NCBI GenBank assembly: GCA_035575515.1
Contig: DATLXU010000092.1
Coordinates: 1 to 64,000, forward strand
Length of the DNA stretch: 64,000 nt
Origin: DATLXU01 sp035575515
GTDB taxonomy: Bacteria; Acidobacteriota; Blastocatellia; UBA7656
Direction of reading: 5' to 3'
The translations under genes and the position numbers were made by a program. How positions within the stretch are numbered: the first letter of the stretch is position 1; each line of letters begins with the position of its first letter. The notes under the pieces were generated by a model. It was not told the origin of the DNA, did no database searches, and was given only the letters and a program-made list of their open reading frames with translations. Positions 16,262 through 24,880 of the stretch are shown here, in pieces.

Positions 16262-18689
16262 CGGCAATAACGGAAAATCAAAAAGAGTTATTGGCAAGCC
16301 ATTTCGCAAGGTGGACGCACGCGCGAAATGCACGGGCCAGACTCGATTCGCTGATGACATCGCGCTGCCGCGAATGCTTTTTTGCAAGATGCTGCGCAGC
16401 CCCGTCCCGCACGCGCTCATCAAAAGCATTGATACATCAAAAGCCGAACGACTGCCCGGTGTGGTCGCTGTTTTAACAGGCAAAGAATTGCCCATACCTT
16501 ACGGCATACTCCCCGTAAGCCAGGACGAGCACGCATTGTGCATTGATAAAGTCAGATTCATCGGCGACCCGGTTGCCGCAGTCGCCGCCATTGATGAAGA
16601 CACCGCATTCGATGCGATAAACCTTATCGAAGTCGAATACGAACCGCTCGAAAAAATCGCAACAATCGAAGAAGCTCTGACTATTCAAGAGCCGCGCATT
16701 CACGACTACGGCGCGGAAGGCAATGTTCATAAAAAAGTCTCGCTCGAATTCGGAGACATCGAAGCCGGTTTTGCCGAAGCTGATCTTGTTCGTGAAGATG
16801 TTTTCTTTTACGAAGGCAACACGCACCTGCCGCTTGAGCAGCACGCAGCCGTCGCGCACTTTGATGCGGACAACAAGCTGACGCTTTGGAGTTCAACTCA
16901 GACGCCGCACTATGTTCATCGCGCGCTTGCAAAAGTTTTAGAGATGCCAGCGAGCCACATTCGCGTCATCGCAACGCCGAACGGCGGAGGTTTCGGAGGC
17001 AAAAGCGATCCGTTCAATCACGAGATCGTAGTAGCGAAACTCGCGATGATAACGGGCCGCCCCGTGAAGATAACGCTGACGCGCGAAGAAGTTTTTTATT
17101 GCCATCGCGGTCGCCATCCCGTGTTGATGTGGGTGAAGACGGGCGTGAAGCGAGACGGCGCAATAACGGCTATGCACTTCCGCTCGTTCCTTGATGGCGG
17201 AGCTTATGGCAGCTACGGCGTCGCTTCGACATTTTACACTGGCGCGCTTCAAACCGTTACCTATAACGTGCCGCGATACAAATTTGAAGGCGCGCGAGTT
17301 TTTACAAACAAGCCGCCGTGCGGGCCGAAGCGCGGGCACGGCACTCCGCAGCCGCGATTCGCGCTTGAAGTTCATCTCGACAAGATTGCAGAAGAACTCG
17401 GAATTGATCCTGTTGATATTCGCCGCCGCCATCTCGTGCCGCCGCATTCGATCACAGCGAATTATCTTCGCATCGGCACAATGGGCCTCGACAAATGCAT
17501 TGACAAGATTGTCGAAGCGTCCGACTGGAAGAAAAAATTCCGGCAATTGGGTTACGGGAAGGGAATCGGGCTGGCGTGCAGCTCATACATCTGCGGCGCG
17601 GGCCTGCCAATCTATTGGAACAACATGCCACATTCGGGTGTGCAGCTTCGATTGGATCGTCAGGGCGGCGTGTGCGTGATGTGCGGCTCGACCGACATCG
17701 GTCAGGGGTCGGATTCGATTCTCGCTTACATCATTGCTGAAGTCTTAGGCATTGATCCGTTCGACATTCGCGTAGTCACTGCCGATACGGATTTGACGCC
17801 GGTTGATCTCGGCAGCTATTCGAGCCGAGTAACTTTGATGACCGGCAACGCAGCGGTGCAGGCAGCCGAGCGCGCGAAGGAATTATTGGCCAAAGCGGTC
17901 GCTGAAAAACTTGACGTGCCTGCCGACAATCTTGCATTCGCAGACCGTCGCGTGTTCGATGTTGAAAATCCCGAATACGGGGTGACGTTTGCCGAAGCGA
18001 TTCAACTTGCTGAATCGAAATTCGGGACGATAGGAACTGTTGGCTCATACACGCCGCCGCGCTCGCCCGGTCGCTACAAGGGCGCGGGCGTCGGGCCATC
18101 GCCTGCGTACAGTTATTCTGCCGCCGTCGCCGAAGTTGATGTTGACGCGGACACGGGCATCGTCACAGTTGAGCGCGTGTGGATAGCTCACGACATCGGG
18201 CAATCAATCAACCCGGCGCTTGTTATGGGTCAAGTCGAAGGCTCGGTCTATATGGGATTAGGCGAAGCGTTGATGGAAGAGATGGCTTATCGCGCGAATA
18301 GAAACCTTGTCCACAAGTTTCCTTCGATGCTCGAATACAAAAGCCCCACGACGCTAGAGATGTGCGACGTGAAGACTTTTTTGATCGAAGACCCGGACCC
18401 GAACGGCCCGTTTGGCGCGAAAGAAGTCGGGCAGGGACCGCTGCTTCCGGTTCCGCCAGCCGTTGTGAATGCGATTTATGATGCCGTAGGCGTTCGCATT
18501 GACGAAGTGCCTGCGACTCCTGAAAAAGTATTGGCCGCGATTCGCGCGAAGGCTCAGGGAAAAGAGGCGCGCTACGGGCCGCGCTCAGTGCCTGATATTG
18601 CGTGGCCTGAGCCGATAAAAGTGCCGACGCCAGCCGAAGGCGGCGATGGAAAAGAGATACCGCGCGTCGCGGTGCATGCGGGAGAATAA
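16248..18689 (+). CDS. Molybdenum hydroxylase large subunit (4-hydroxybenzoyl-CoA reductase / xanthine dehydrogenase type)
   Basis: An 813-residue molybdopterin subunit. The N-terminal hammerhead domain (about 10-120) is followed by the molybdopterin-binding domains with GGGFGGKSDPFNHE at about 245-260 and RGHGTPQPRFALE at about 363. The catalytic glutamate lies in GAKEVGQGP near residue 725. It contains the Mo cofactor that activates substrate. Start choice between TTG 16242, ATG 16248 and ATG 16254 is uncertain. Substrate cannot be read from the sequence; no acyl-CoA ligase or aromatic-pathway gene is adjacent. Confidence 0.87.
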   Translation: MAMNNGNNGKSKRVIGKPFRKVDARAKCTGQTRFADDIALPRMLFCKMLRSPVPHALIKSIDTSKAERLPGVVAVLTGKELPIPYGILPVSQDEHALCIDKVRFIGDPVAAVAAIDEDTAFDAINLIEVEYEPLEKIATIEEALTIQEPRIHDYGAEGNVHKKVSLEFGDIEAGFAEADLVREDVFFYEGNTHLPLEQHAAVAHFDADNKLTLWSSTQTPHYVHRALAKVLEMPASHIRVIATPNGGGFGGKSDPFNHEIVVAKLAMITGRPVKITLTREEVFYCHRGRHPVLMWVKTGVKRDGAITAMHFRSFLDGGAYGSYGVASTFYTGALQTVTYNVPRYKFEGARVFTNKPPCGPKRGHGTPQPRFALEVHLDKIAEELGIDPVDIRRRHLVPPHSITANYLRIGTMGLDKCIDKIVEASDWKKKFRQLGYGKGIGLACSSYICGAGLPIYWNNMPHSGVQLRLDRQGGVCVMCGSTDIGQGSDSILAYIIAEVLGIDPFDIRVVTADTDLTPVDLGSYSSRVTLMTGNAAVQAAERAKELLAKAVAEKLDVPADNLAFADRRVFDVENPEYGVTFAEAIQLAESKFGTIGTVGSYTPPRSPGRYKGAGVGPSPAYSYSAAVAEVDVDADTGIVTVERVWIAHDIGQSINPALVMGQVEGSVYMGLGEALMEEMAYRANRNLVHKFPSMLEYKSPTTLEMCDVKTFLIEDPDPNGPFGAKEVGQGPLLPVPPAVVNAIYDAVGVRIDEVPATPEKVLAAIRAKAQGKEARYGPRSVPDIAWPEPIKVPTPAEGGDGKEIPRVAVHAGE

Positions 18690-18713
18690 GCGAGCGGAGA
18701 GATTAGAACCGTT

Positions 18714-19694
18714 ATGATGCGACTTCCGAAATTCGACTACCGCGTGGCGAAGAAAGTTTCAGACGCGGTGAAGATGATGAACGACGCCGGGACGGACGCA
18801 ATGTTCGTTGCAGGCGGCACTGATCTTTATCCCAATATGAAGCGGCGGCAGCAAACGCCGAAGACTGTCATCTCAGTTGCGCGCATACGTGATCTTCACG
18901 CAATTAAAGGCGACGGCAAATCTGGCATGATGATTGGCGCATCGGTTTCTTTAACCGAAATCTGCGAGCACCCAATCATTAATCGCGATTATCCTGTTTT
19001 GGCAAACGCGGCGAGGCTCATCTCAACGCCTATCTTGCGCAACATGGGAACCATCGGCGGCAACTTGCTGCTCGATACCAGGTGCAACTACTACGATCAA
19101 AACTTTGAGTGGCGGCGCGGAATAAACTTCTGCATGAAAAAAGATGGCGAGATTTGCTGGGTCGCGCCGTCAAGCCCGAAGTGCTGGGCCGTTCAATCGA
19201 GTGATCTTGCGCCTGTGATAGTGGCGTTGGGCGCGCGCGTGCGATTGGTTTCAAGCGTGACTGATCGGCTGGTTGACGCAGCCGGGCTTTATAACAGCGA
19301 CGGGATTAATTACCTTCACAAAATGCCCGGCGAGCTTTTGACTGAGATTTATCTCCCGCCCGTGAACGGCACGCGCGCGGTTTATAAGAAGCTGCGACGT
19401 CGCGGCTCGTTCGATTTTCCCGTGCTCGGCGTGGCCGCAGCGATTGATGTTGCGTGCGATGGCACGATTAACGACGCGAAGTTGATTCTAGGCGGCGTGG
19501 CTCCCGCGCCGATTGAAGTCAAAGAAGCGGAAGAGTTATTAATAGGCCAGCCGTTCGATGAAGAGAGAATTCAAGCTGCGGCTGAAGCGGCATACGTCAA
19601 GGCTCGCCCGTTAGACAATACGGATTTCGTGATGGGCTGGCGCAAGCAGATGACCCGGCCCTTCGTCGTTCGCGCGCTCGAAGAGTTGATATGA
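18714..19694 (+). CDS. Molybdenum hydroxylase FAD subunit with four-Cys (4Fe-4S) insert, 4-hydroxybenzoyl-CoA reductase beta type
   Basis: A 326-residue FAD_binding_5 plus CO_deh_flav_C protein; the FAD motifs are VAGGTDLYP (32-40) and TIGGNLLLD (113-121). Four cysteines at 124, 140, 148 and 157 have spacings of 16, 8 and 9. This is the spacing I recall for the extra [4Fe-4S] cluster of the Thauera 4-hydroxybenzoyl-CoA reductase beta subunit, a loop absent from ordinary xanthine dehydrogenases. That cluster lets the enzyme run reductively. It is the third gene of the set, 24 nt after the large subunit, and its stop overlaps the next ATG. Confidence 0.87.
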   Translation: MMRLPKFDYRVAKKVSDAVKMMNDAGTDAMFVAGGTDLYPNMKRRQQTPKTVISVARIRDLHAIKGDGKSGMMIGASVSLTEICEHPIINRDYPVLANAARLISTPILRNMGTIGGNLLLDTRCNYYDQNFEWRRGINFCMKKDGEICWVAPSSPKCWAVQSSDLAPVIVALGARVRLVSSVTDRLVDAAGLYNSDGINYLHKMPGELLTEIYLPPVNGTRAVYKKLRRRGSFDFPVLGVAAAIDVACDGTINDAKLILGGVAPAPIEVKEAEELLIGQPFDEERIQAAAEAAYVKARPLDNTDFVMGWRKQMTRPFVVRALEELI

Positions 19695-20766
19695 ACCGAA
19701 GCCACAAACATCATCGTGTTGCCATAGCCTTCGCTGTAATGCTCGCATTGACAGCGGGCTTGCTGGCAATGTTTGGGTCATTGGCGAGGGCTGAACAAGT
19801 TGGGGTGGATGCAATTGAGCCGAAGAAGAAGCCGCCTAGCGGCAAAAAAACAAAACCAAGAGCAACGGCGTCGAGTACTGCAAAGAAGTCCCCGCCATCA
19901 AAGGCTGCATCGCCGCTGCCGCCATTGCGCGGGTTTGAGTTTGACACGGTGACGGTCAATTCAAGCGGCAGCGTGACGAATCGTCGCAAAGGGCAGGCTC
20001 AGTATTTCACCGAAGACATCAATGGAGTCGGGCTTGAGATGGTGGAGATGCCCGGCGACACGTTCCTGATGGGTTCGCCCGATAGCGAAGGGGTCATAGT
20101 AGTAGCGAAGGGCCGCAGCATCAGGTAAGCGTGCAAACGTTTTATATGGGCAAATATGAGGTGACACAGGCGCAGTGGCGCGCGGTGGCGCGCTTGCCAA
20201 AAGTGAAGAAGGATTTAAATCCTGATCCATCTCATTTCAAGGGCGATGACCTCCCGGTTGAGCAAGTGTCTTGGGAAGATGCGGTGGAGTTTTGCGAAAG
20301 ATTATCACGGGCGACGGGAAGGCAATATCGTTTGCCGAGTGAAGCAGAGTGGGAATATGCTTGCCGCGCCGGAACAACAACACCGTTTGCGTTTGGAGAA
20401 ACAGTCACGCCTGAGCTAGTGAATTATGATGGGCAACACCCTTATGCGCAGGCACAGAAAGGAATGTTCCGCGAGAAGACAACGCCTGTAGGGTATATGG
20501 GTGTGGCAAACGGCTTCGGTCTGTACGATATGCATGGCAATGTATGGGAGTGGTGTTTGGATGCGTGGCACGATAATTACAACAATGCCCCGACGGATGG
20601 GAGCGCGTGGGAGCGAGCAGGCGATCGGAGCACGCGGGTGCTGCGGGGTGATTCGTGGCTCAGCTTCGGTTATATCAGCCGCGCGGCCCACCGCGTCTGG
20701 ATCCCACCGGACCGCAGGCTCAATGGCATCGGGTTTCGTGTTGTTCTTGCTGCGCGGACTCGGTGA
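19691..20766 (+). pseudogene. Secreted formylglycine-generating-enzyme/sulfatase-modifying-factor family protein, frameshifted
   Basis: Two frames together make one protein. The first (19691-20128) has a signal peptide (1-34), a Lys/Pro/Ser-rich linker and the domain start EMVEMPGDTFLMGSPDSEG; it then runs into a stop. The correct continuation, SSSEGPQHQVSVQTFYMGKY, lies in the -1 frame from about 20096 and continues to 20766 with PSEAEWEYACRAG, NVWEWC and RGDSW. Restoring one G in the GGGG run at about 20087-20090 joins them. The C-terminal cysteines of true formylglycine-generating enzymes are absent, so it is a non-catalytic or different-function member. It may be a real lesion or a sequencing error. 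Its ATG overlaps the FAD-subunit stop. Confidence 0.8.
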
Positions 20767-20772
20767 GGTACG

Positions 20773-20793
20773 CTTTGCCCTTTGCTCTTTTGC
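20773..20793 (+). repeat. Degenerate heptanucleotide repeat
   Basis: Units CTTTGCC, CTTTGCT and CTTTTGC follow the broken sulfatase-modifying-factor gene by 6 nt and precede the left REP palindrome. Same family as the repeats at 6974, 9597, 13201 and 62933. Confidence 0.55.
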
Positions 20794-20811
20794 GAGCGAG
20801 CGCGATTTTTA

Positions 20812-20878
20812 TGGAGTGCGGTGACTTGTCACCGCTTTGGCGTCGAAATCAAAAGCGCCGACTTGTCGGCGCACTCCA
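20812..20878 (+). repeat. Left REP/BIME-like double palindrome flanking the RAYT gene
   Basis: Outer inverted ends TGGAGTGC and GCACTCCA enclose two small hairpins with 7-bp stems and a CTTG loop: GCGGTGA-CTTG-TCACCGC (20818-20835) and GCGCCGA-CTTG-TCGGCGC (20855-20872). The first 29 nt recur exactly at 21432-21460 on the other side of the transposase gene. Confidence 0.85.
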
Positions 20879-20884
20879 AAAAGT

Positions 20885-21415
20885 ATGAAAGATTGGCCAC
20901 ACGCTCCTGTGCATAGATTGAGCGACGACGGTGTTTATATGGTTACGGCGGCGACGCTGCATAAGCACCATTTATTCAAGGGGCCTGAGAAGCTGACGCT
21001 GTTAGAAAACAACTTGCTTTCGCTGTCGAAAAAATACAACTGGCAGTTGGAAGCATGGGCAGTCTTTTCCAACCATTACCACTTTGTTGCGCGCAGCCAG
21101 CCTGATTCAGCAAACTTGAAAAAGTTCCTGACTCATTTGCACGCGGACTCTGCTCGTGAGCTGAACCGGGTAGATGAAATGATTGGGCGGCAGGTTTGGT
21201 TTAATTTTTGGGATACGAAGTTGACCTATGAGCGTTCGTATCTGGCGCGGCTCAACTATGTGCATCAAAATCCGGTTAAGCACGGACTGGTTAAGGTAGC
21301 CAATCAGTATTCGTGGTGCTCTGCTGCGTGGTTTGAGCGAACTGCTTCGGCGGCGATGGTGAAGATGATTTACAGCTTCAATATAGATAAGTTGCAGGTC
21401 GCTGACGATTATTGA
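20885..21415 (+). CDS. REP-associated tyrosine transposase (RAYT, IS200-like Y1 family)
   Basis: A 176-residue Y1 transposase. The HUH-type metal motif is HYH in SNHYHFVAR near residue 60. The catalytic tyrosine lies in LNYVHQNPVKHGLV near residue 122, the classic RAYT block. RAYTs are single-copy domesticated relatives of IS200/IS605 transposases that nick and move REP sequences. The ATG at 20885 lies just beyond the left REP element; an upstream TTG at 20837 would fall inside the palindrome. Both flanks carry matching REP pairs. Confidence 0.9.
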   Translation: MKDWPHAPVHRLSDDGVYMVTAATLHKHHLFKGPEKLTLLENNLLSLSKKYNWQLEAWAVFSNHYHFVARSQPDSANLKKFLTHLHADSARELNRVDEMIGRQVWFNFWDTKLTYERSYLARLNYVHQNPVKHGLVKVANQYSWCSAAWFERTASAAMVKMIYSFNIDKLQVADDY

Positions 21416-21431
21416 AATTTAGAGTGAATTT

Positions 21432-21498
21432 TGGAGTGCGGTGACTTGTCACCGCTTTGGTACTGAATAACAAAGCTGCGACAAGTCGCAGCACTCCA
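21432..21498 (+). repeat. Right REP/BIME-like double palindrome flanking the RAYT gene
   Basis: Same outer ends TGGAGTGC and GCACTCCA as the left copy. Hairpin one is identical (GCGGTGA-CTTG-TCACCGC, 21438-21455). Hairpin two is GCTGCGA-CAAG-TCGCAGC (21475-21492), with the loop in the complementary orientation to the left copy. Confidence 0.85.
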
Positions 21499-21620
21499 AA
21501 GCGTGATCTGGTAGATAGCAATATCAAATGATCGCTTGGACCAGTGAAATGTTTTATGCCTATAGCAATCAGGCCGCACGTAGGCTGCCTGGCGAAAGCA
21601 AGTCAGAAAGGTGAAGGAAG

Positions 21621-21995
21621 ATGAGCGCAGACGAATTCGAGAAACGAGTTCAGCGTCACATCGGATCTATGCTTGAGCAACAGGCCAGGTTCGACGCGCG
21701 CCAGGTTCAATTCGACGAGCGCCTCAGCAAGACCGAACAGGTGCAGGCTAAGACCGCAAACGACCTTCAATTGTTCACTGGCAAAGTGCTTGAGATGACT
21801 GAAGCTGTGTCCTCTACGCAATCGCAGCTTGACAGCGCCATTGATAAAATGCGCGAGGGCTTCAACAAGCTGATCGCCGCAAACGAGCTTACAAGCAGCT
21901 TGATTGAAAGGCTGACGCTGCTCGAAGTGCAAAACAGCAAGCGACTGACGGCTGTTGAGCAGCGAGTTGATAAGCTCGAAGAGAAAACTCAATAG
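21621..21995 (+). CDS. Coiled-coil protein of unknown function
   Basis: A 124-residue, charged, Leu/Gln/Glu-rich protein predicted to be almost wholly α-helical coiled coil from about residue 10 to the end, where LTAVEQRVDKLEEKTQ shows clear heptads. No signal peptide, membrane helix or catalytic motif is seen. GGAAG precedes the ATG. It stands alone on the + strand, convergent with the receiver-only regulator at 22080. No family recognised. Confidence 0.7.
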   Translation: MSADEFEKRVQRHIGSMLEQQARFDARQVQFDERLSKTEQVQAKTANDLQLFTGKVLEMTEAVSSTQSQLDSAIDKMREGFNKLIAANELTSSLIERLTLLEVQNSKRLTAVEQRVDKLEEKTQ

Positions 21996-22034
21996 CCGAT
22001 CAGGGTTGGTCAACCGCAGGTTGAGCAAAGCACG

Positions 22035-22081
22035 AACCGGCCTTTCGCTTTTCAATTTCAATCCTCTTAACCAGGCCGGTT
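22035..22081. terminator. Possible terminator hairpin between convergent genes
   Basis: AACCGGCCT (22035-22043) pairs with AGGCCGGTT (22073-22081) over a 29-nt pyrimidine-rich loop. It overlaps the stop codon of the minus-strand regulator. There is no strong T-run on either side, so the role is uncertain. Confidence 0.4.
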
Positions 22082-22427
22082 ATGGAGGCTGGCCGATAAT
22101 CCGCCGGAGCGAGAGCAGGTCTTCTTTCAAAACGTGGTCGCAGGCCCCCGCCTTAAAGGCAGCCTCTCTGAACTCCGCGTCGTCGTAGTTTGTGACGATC
22201 ACGATGCGCGCATCAGGAAAGGCCGCCTTAATCTCACGCGTCGCGGCGATGCCATTGACTCCTTCCATCTTGATGTCCATAAACACCCAGTCCGGCTGGT
22301 GTCTGGCGTAAGCAGCAAGCGCATCCCTACCATCCTCGCATTCAACGACCTCAGCCAGTTCGCCTATTACGCTTCTGATCACGCGCCGCATGTTCTCGTT
22401 GTCTTCTACTATCAGGACTTTTATCAT
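22080..22427 (-). CDS. Receiver-only response regulator, copy 1
   Basis: A 115-residue stand-alone CheY-like receiver with no output domain. The acidic pair is in VEDNE, the phosphoacceptor Asp in VFMDIKM near residue 50, and the conserved Lys in VLKEDLLSL near 101. The VLKEDL ending is typical of the receivers of NarL/LuxR regulators, as if the DNA-binding half had been lost. It is about three-quarters identical to the regulator at 27523-27879. It ends the minus-strand cluster that begins at the promoter at 24790-24880. It may act as a phosphate sink, a connector, or a regulator by protein contact. Confidence 0.88.
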   Translation of the reverse strand: MIKVLIVEDNENMRRVIRSVIGELAEVVECEDGRDALAAYARHQPDWVFMDIKMEGVNGIAATREIKAAFPDARIVIVTNYDDAEFREAAFKAGACDHVLKEDLLSLRRIIGQPP

Positions 22428-22490
22428 CGGAGTTTATGTGCGAGCGCGGGGAGGTCTTTCCCATGATCAAATCTTATCTGTGTTCTTGCG

Positions 22491-24008
22491 CTATCCGGCC
22501 TTAGACACCGTGGCAGCCCGTGCTGCGATTACCTTCTTTTGCACGCCCTGCATGTATTGCCAGGCATCGCCGCAGGTTTTAAGACTCTTGAATTGCGCAA
22601 GGATTGCCGGGCGCTGTGACGCGGGCGAGAGATCAAGGTCGCTAAGCAGCGCCACGTGGAGAAAGCCCGCAAGGTTATCATCCGCACGAAGCGAGTTCAG
22701 AGGAGTTGCGGCGAGCGTCGCGTAGGAGAGTTCCTCCGTCTCTTCAAAGATTGGGCAGGAACCAAGCTCATTTTCCTCAATCAGCGGAACATCCTGCCGG
22801 GGATCTTCCAGCGACATGAGCGACGTCAGGTTGTTGGCGTTGGCGTCGCGCTGCGTGAGATGAGGTAGGCCAAAAATCGCTTCGATGGTTGCGGGAATCG
22901 AGGCGTGGTCGTAGACGCGGTGGTCAATGATGTTTTGCGGTATGAGCGGCGAGACGATGACCGCCGGCACGCGCGGGCCGTATTGCTCGAACGTGAATCC
23001 GTGAATGCTGTATTGACCCGAAGGCTTATCGCCGGGGGCTATCGCCGGCGGAGGCGCGACGGTGTCAAAAAAACCGCCGTGCTCGTCGTAGGTAACTATC
23101 AAGAGGCTCTTCTCCCAAATCGGGGAATTGCGAATGGCGTTATAGGTGTGGGCAATTAACTGCTCGCCTCCGTCAACTCCATCAACAGGGTGCTGCGAGT
23201 TGCCATCCAGGTAGCTGCCTTCAAGGTATTTTCCATAGCACGGCTCTATGAAAGTATACTGAGCCGGGTAATCGCCTTTTTGCAGGTCGGATGCAAAGGA
23301 ATCATTGAATGATCGAATATCCAACTGGTGAATGCCCTTGAGTGCGGCGACGGGCGGGAAAGAGCCGCCGGAATAGATTCTGTACGTGTGGCCGGCCTTT
23401 TTCAGCGAATCGAAGATGGTTCCGTTCTCAACAGCGAAGCCTTCCCATAGCTCCCATTCCAGGATTTGCTTAGTAGAGGGGCCGTCGTCCAGCCCGCCTG
23501 ATGACGCGGCATGAACAAAAAAGCGATTGGGCCAGGTCGGCCCCGGCAGCGATGAAAACCAGTTGTCGCAGACCGCGAAGTTTTGGGCTAACAACGTGAG
23601 GATTGGGATCTGACTGGGTGTCTGGCACTTCATCACTTCAGAAGGCGCGGCTTGCGCGCAGTTCTTCGCATAGTTTGCCACGAACCCGCTATTGTTGAGG
23701 GCAGGATAGGAGCCGCCCGGCTTATAGGCAGCGCCTTGCCCGCAGAGCTGTTCCAGCACGTCGAGGAATCCATGACCCGGCCCGCACGCCATCGTGTTGT
23801 CCGCGCCTTTGGAAACCTCGTAAGTGTTTCCGTTGTAGGAGTTCGACTCCGTGCCATTAAGCCCATTAATCCGAGTCTGCTGGCCCGTCACGGCATTCGT
23901 CCCGGTCAGGCCGGAAAAGCCAAGCATGTGGTCGAACGATCTGTTCTCAAGCACCAGCACAAATACGTGCTCTATGCCTGTTTGTGATAGCGACGTTTTG
24001 TTGCTCAT
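22491..24008 (-). CDS. Phosphoesterase-family protein (phospholipase C / acid phosphatase AcpA type)
   Basis: A 505-residue protein of the PF04185 phosphoesterase family, which cleaves phosphate esters such as phospholipid head groups. The signature ENRSFDHMLG occurs at residues 21-30 and the metal-binding TYDEHGGFFD near 310. Unlike most bacterial phospholipases C it has no Tat or Sec signal; the domain starts about ten residues after the ATG. The ATG at 24008 is used because GAAAGGA stands upstream; a TTG at 24029 is the only alternative. It lies between an unknown small protein (upstream) and the receiver-only regulator (downstream), all on one strand. Confidence 0.85.
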   Translation of the reverse strand: MSNKTSLSQTGIEHVFVLVLENRSFDHMLGFSGLTGTNAVTGQQTRINGLNGTESNSYNGNTYEVSKGADNTMACGPGHGFLDVLEQLCGQGAAYKPGGSYPALNNSGFVANYAKNCAQAAPSEVMKCQTPSQIPILTLLAQNFAVCDNWFSSLPGPTWPNRFFVHAASSGGLDDGPSTKQILEWELWEGFAVENGTIFDSLKKAGHTYRIYSGGSFPPVAALKGIHQLDIRSFNDSFASDLQKGDYPAQYTFIEPCYGKYLEGSYLDGNSQHPVDGVDGGEQLIAHTYNAIRNSPIWEKSLLIVTYDEHGGFFDTVAPPPAIAPGDKPSGQYSIHGFTFEQYGPRVPAVIVSPLIPQNIIDHRVYDHASIPATIEAIFGLPHLTQRDANANNLTSLMSLEDPRQDVPLIEENELGSCPIFEETEELSYATLAATPLNSLRADDNLAGFLHVALLSDLDLSPASQRPAILAQFKSLKTCGDAWQYMQGVQKKVIAARAATVSKAG

Positions 24009-24202
24009 GGTTTTTCCTTTCGTTAGCAAATATGCTCCTGACCTCGATTAGCCTCACCCTGGTTGCGGGTGAGAATTGTTAAAGATCAAGCTGCGCGCGT
24101 CGCGTCCGCCGCAGCTAAAGCGACTCTCCTGATAAATTTTGTGGCGCAAACAGTAGCATCCGCGCCACAGAGCCTCAGCCTCGCGCAGGTTGCTGTAGCT
24201 GC

Positions 24203-24622
24203 CTAGTAGCTGTACTCAATCACACCATGCCCTGACTGGTTCGCCACAGAAGCGTGCAAGTCAACCGTAATCGTTGTCTTGTGCAAGAGACTTGTATCAA
24301 TCGAGCCGCATTCCTTCTGGTTCACCACGACGTTGTTCCACTGGCCGCCGCCGCCATCGCTTGAAGCGACCTTGATTGAATAGGTGGCTGGCGGGTCGGT
24401 GATGTAAGCGCAGAACTTGATCGTAAAACCACCCCCATACCTCTTCGTTTCAAAGTGGTAGTTCCCCTGACTGTCCAACTGGAAGTCGAAAGGAATCGTC
24501 CCGCCGCCCTGTGGGGCTGAAACATCTGACGAGTCATCGGGCGTTGGGTTATTGTCAGCCTCCAGGTTCCTTTGAATATCGTTCTGGATAGCCTGAAATA
24601 TCTCCTTAAACACTTTTTCCAT
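24203..24622 (-). CDS. Unknown 139-residue protein, first gene after promoter copy B
   Basis: I do not recognise this protein. The N-terminal 35 residues are helical and charged (MEKVFKEIFQAIQNDIQRNL). An Asp/Ser/Pro/Gly-rich hinge follows, then a β-rich region with GGGFTIKFCAYI, a glycine run and VDLHASVANQSGHGVIEYSY at the C-terminus. There is no signal peptide. A strong ribosome binding site (AAGGAGG) supports the ATG at 24622. The C-terminal region could be a β-sandwich. The conserved promoter and operator array at 24790-24880 lies upstream. Confidence 0.7.
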   Translation of the reverse strand: MEKVFKEIFQAIQNDIQRNLEADNNPTPDDSSDVSAPQGGGTIPFDFQLDSQGNYHFETKRYGGGFTIKFCAYITDPPATYSIKVASSDGGGGQWNNVVVNQKECGSIDTSLLHKTTITVDLHASVANQSGHGVIEYSY

Positions 24623-24789
24623 TTTAGCCTCCTTAGCGGTTTGATAAGCTGAGCAGGGAATCAATGTTCCCCCTCAGACTATTCGATCACTTAATGCCTG
24701 CGAGGGGGATCGGCATGCCTTCATTCAAAGCGGCTGTAAGCCAATCGTCGCAAGCCGGAATCGGTGAAAGTTGCGTTTCAACGGCCCGC

Positions 24790-24880
24790 ATTATCGCTTA
24801 AGATGTCGGCTGGGTGAATAGAGTGAATCACACTTTTTGCCTGTGTGAAACCTCACTTTTTTCTGTGTGATTACGCACAG
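24790..24880 (-). promoter_or_regulatory. Conserved promoter with tandem operator array, copy B
   Basis: On the minus strand, TTCACC (24818 to 24813), a 17-bp spacer and GATAAT (24795 to 24790) form a -35/-10 pair; the -35 is poor and the -10 good. Upstream lie repeated GTG-N6-CAC motifs whose CACACAG halves are exactly 22 bp apart, with a third less regular site next to the -35. The 67 nt from 24814 to 24880 align without gaps to 29619-29685 with 53 matches, and the -10 lies at the same distance in both. It fits an activator-dependent promoter for the 24203 gene cluster. Confidence 0.72.

Noticed and set aside
20080..20131. Programmed -1 ribosomal frameshift in the SUMF-like gene
   Set aside because: No good X-XXY-YYZ slippery heptamer or following pseudoknot is evident; a lost G in a G-run explains the break more simply.
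20812..21498. CRISPR array or tRNA-like structure
   Set aside because: Only two palindromic pairs with a transposase gene between them; no regular spacers and no cloverleaf.
24790..24880. CRP/FNR binding sites
   Set aside because: The TGTG/CACA halves are separated by 6 bp where CRP sites would need GTG-N8-CAC, and no CRP-like regulator is encoded nearby.
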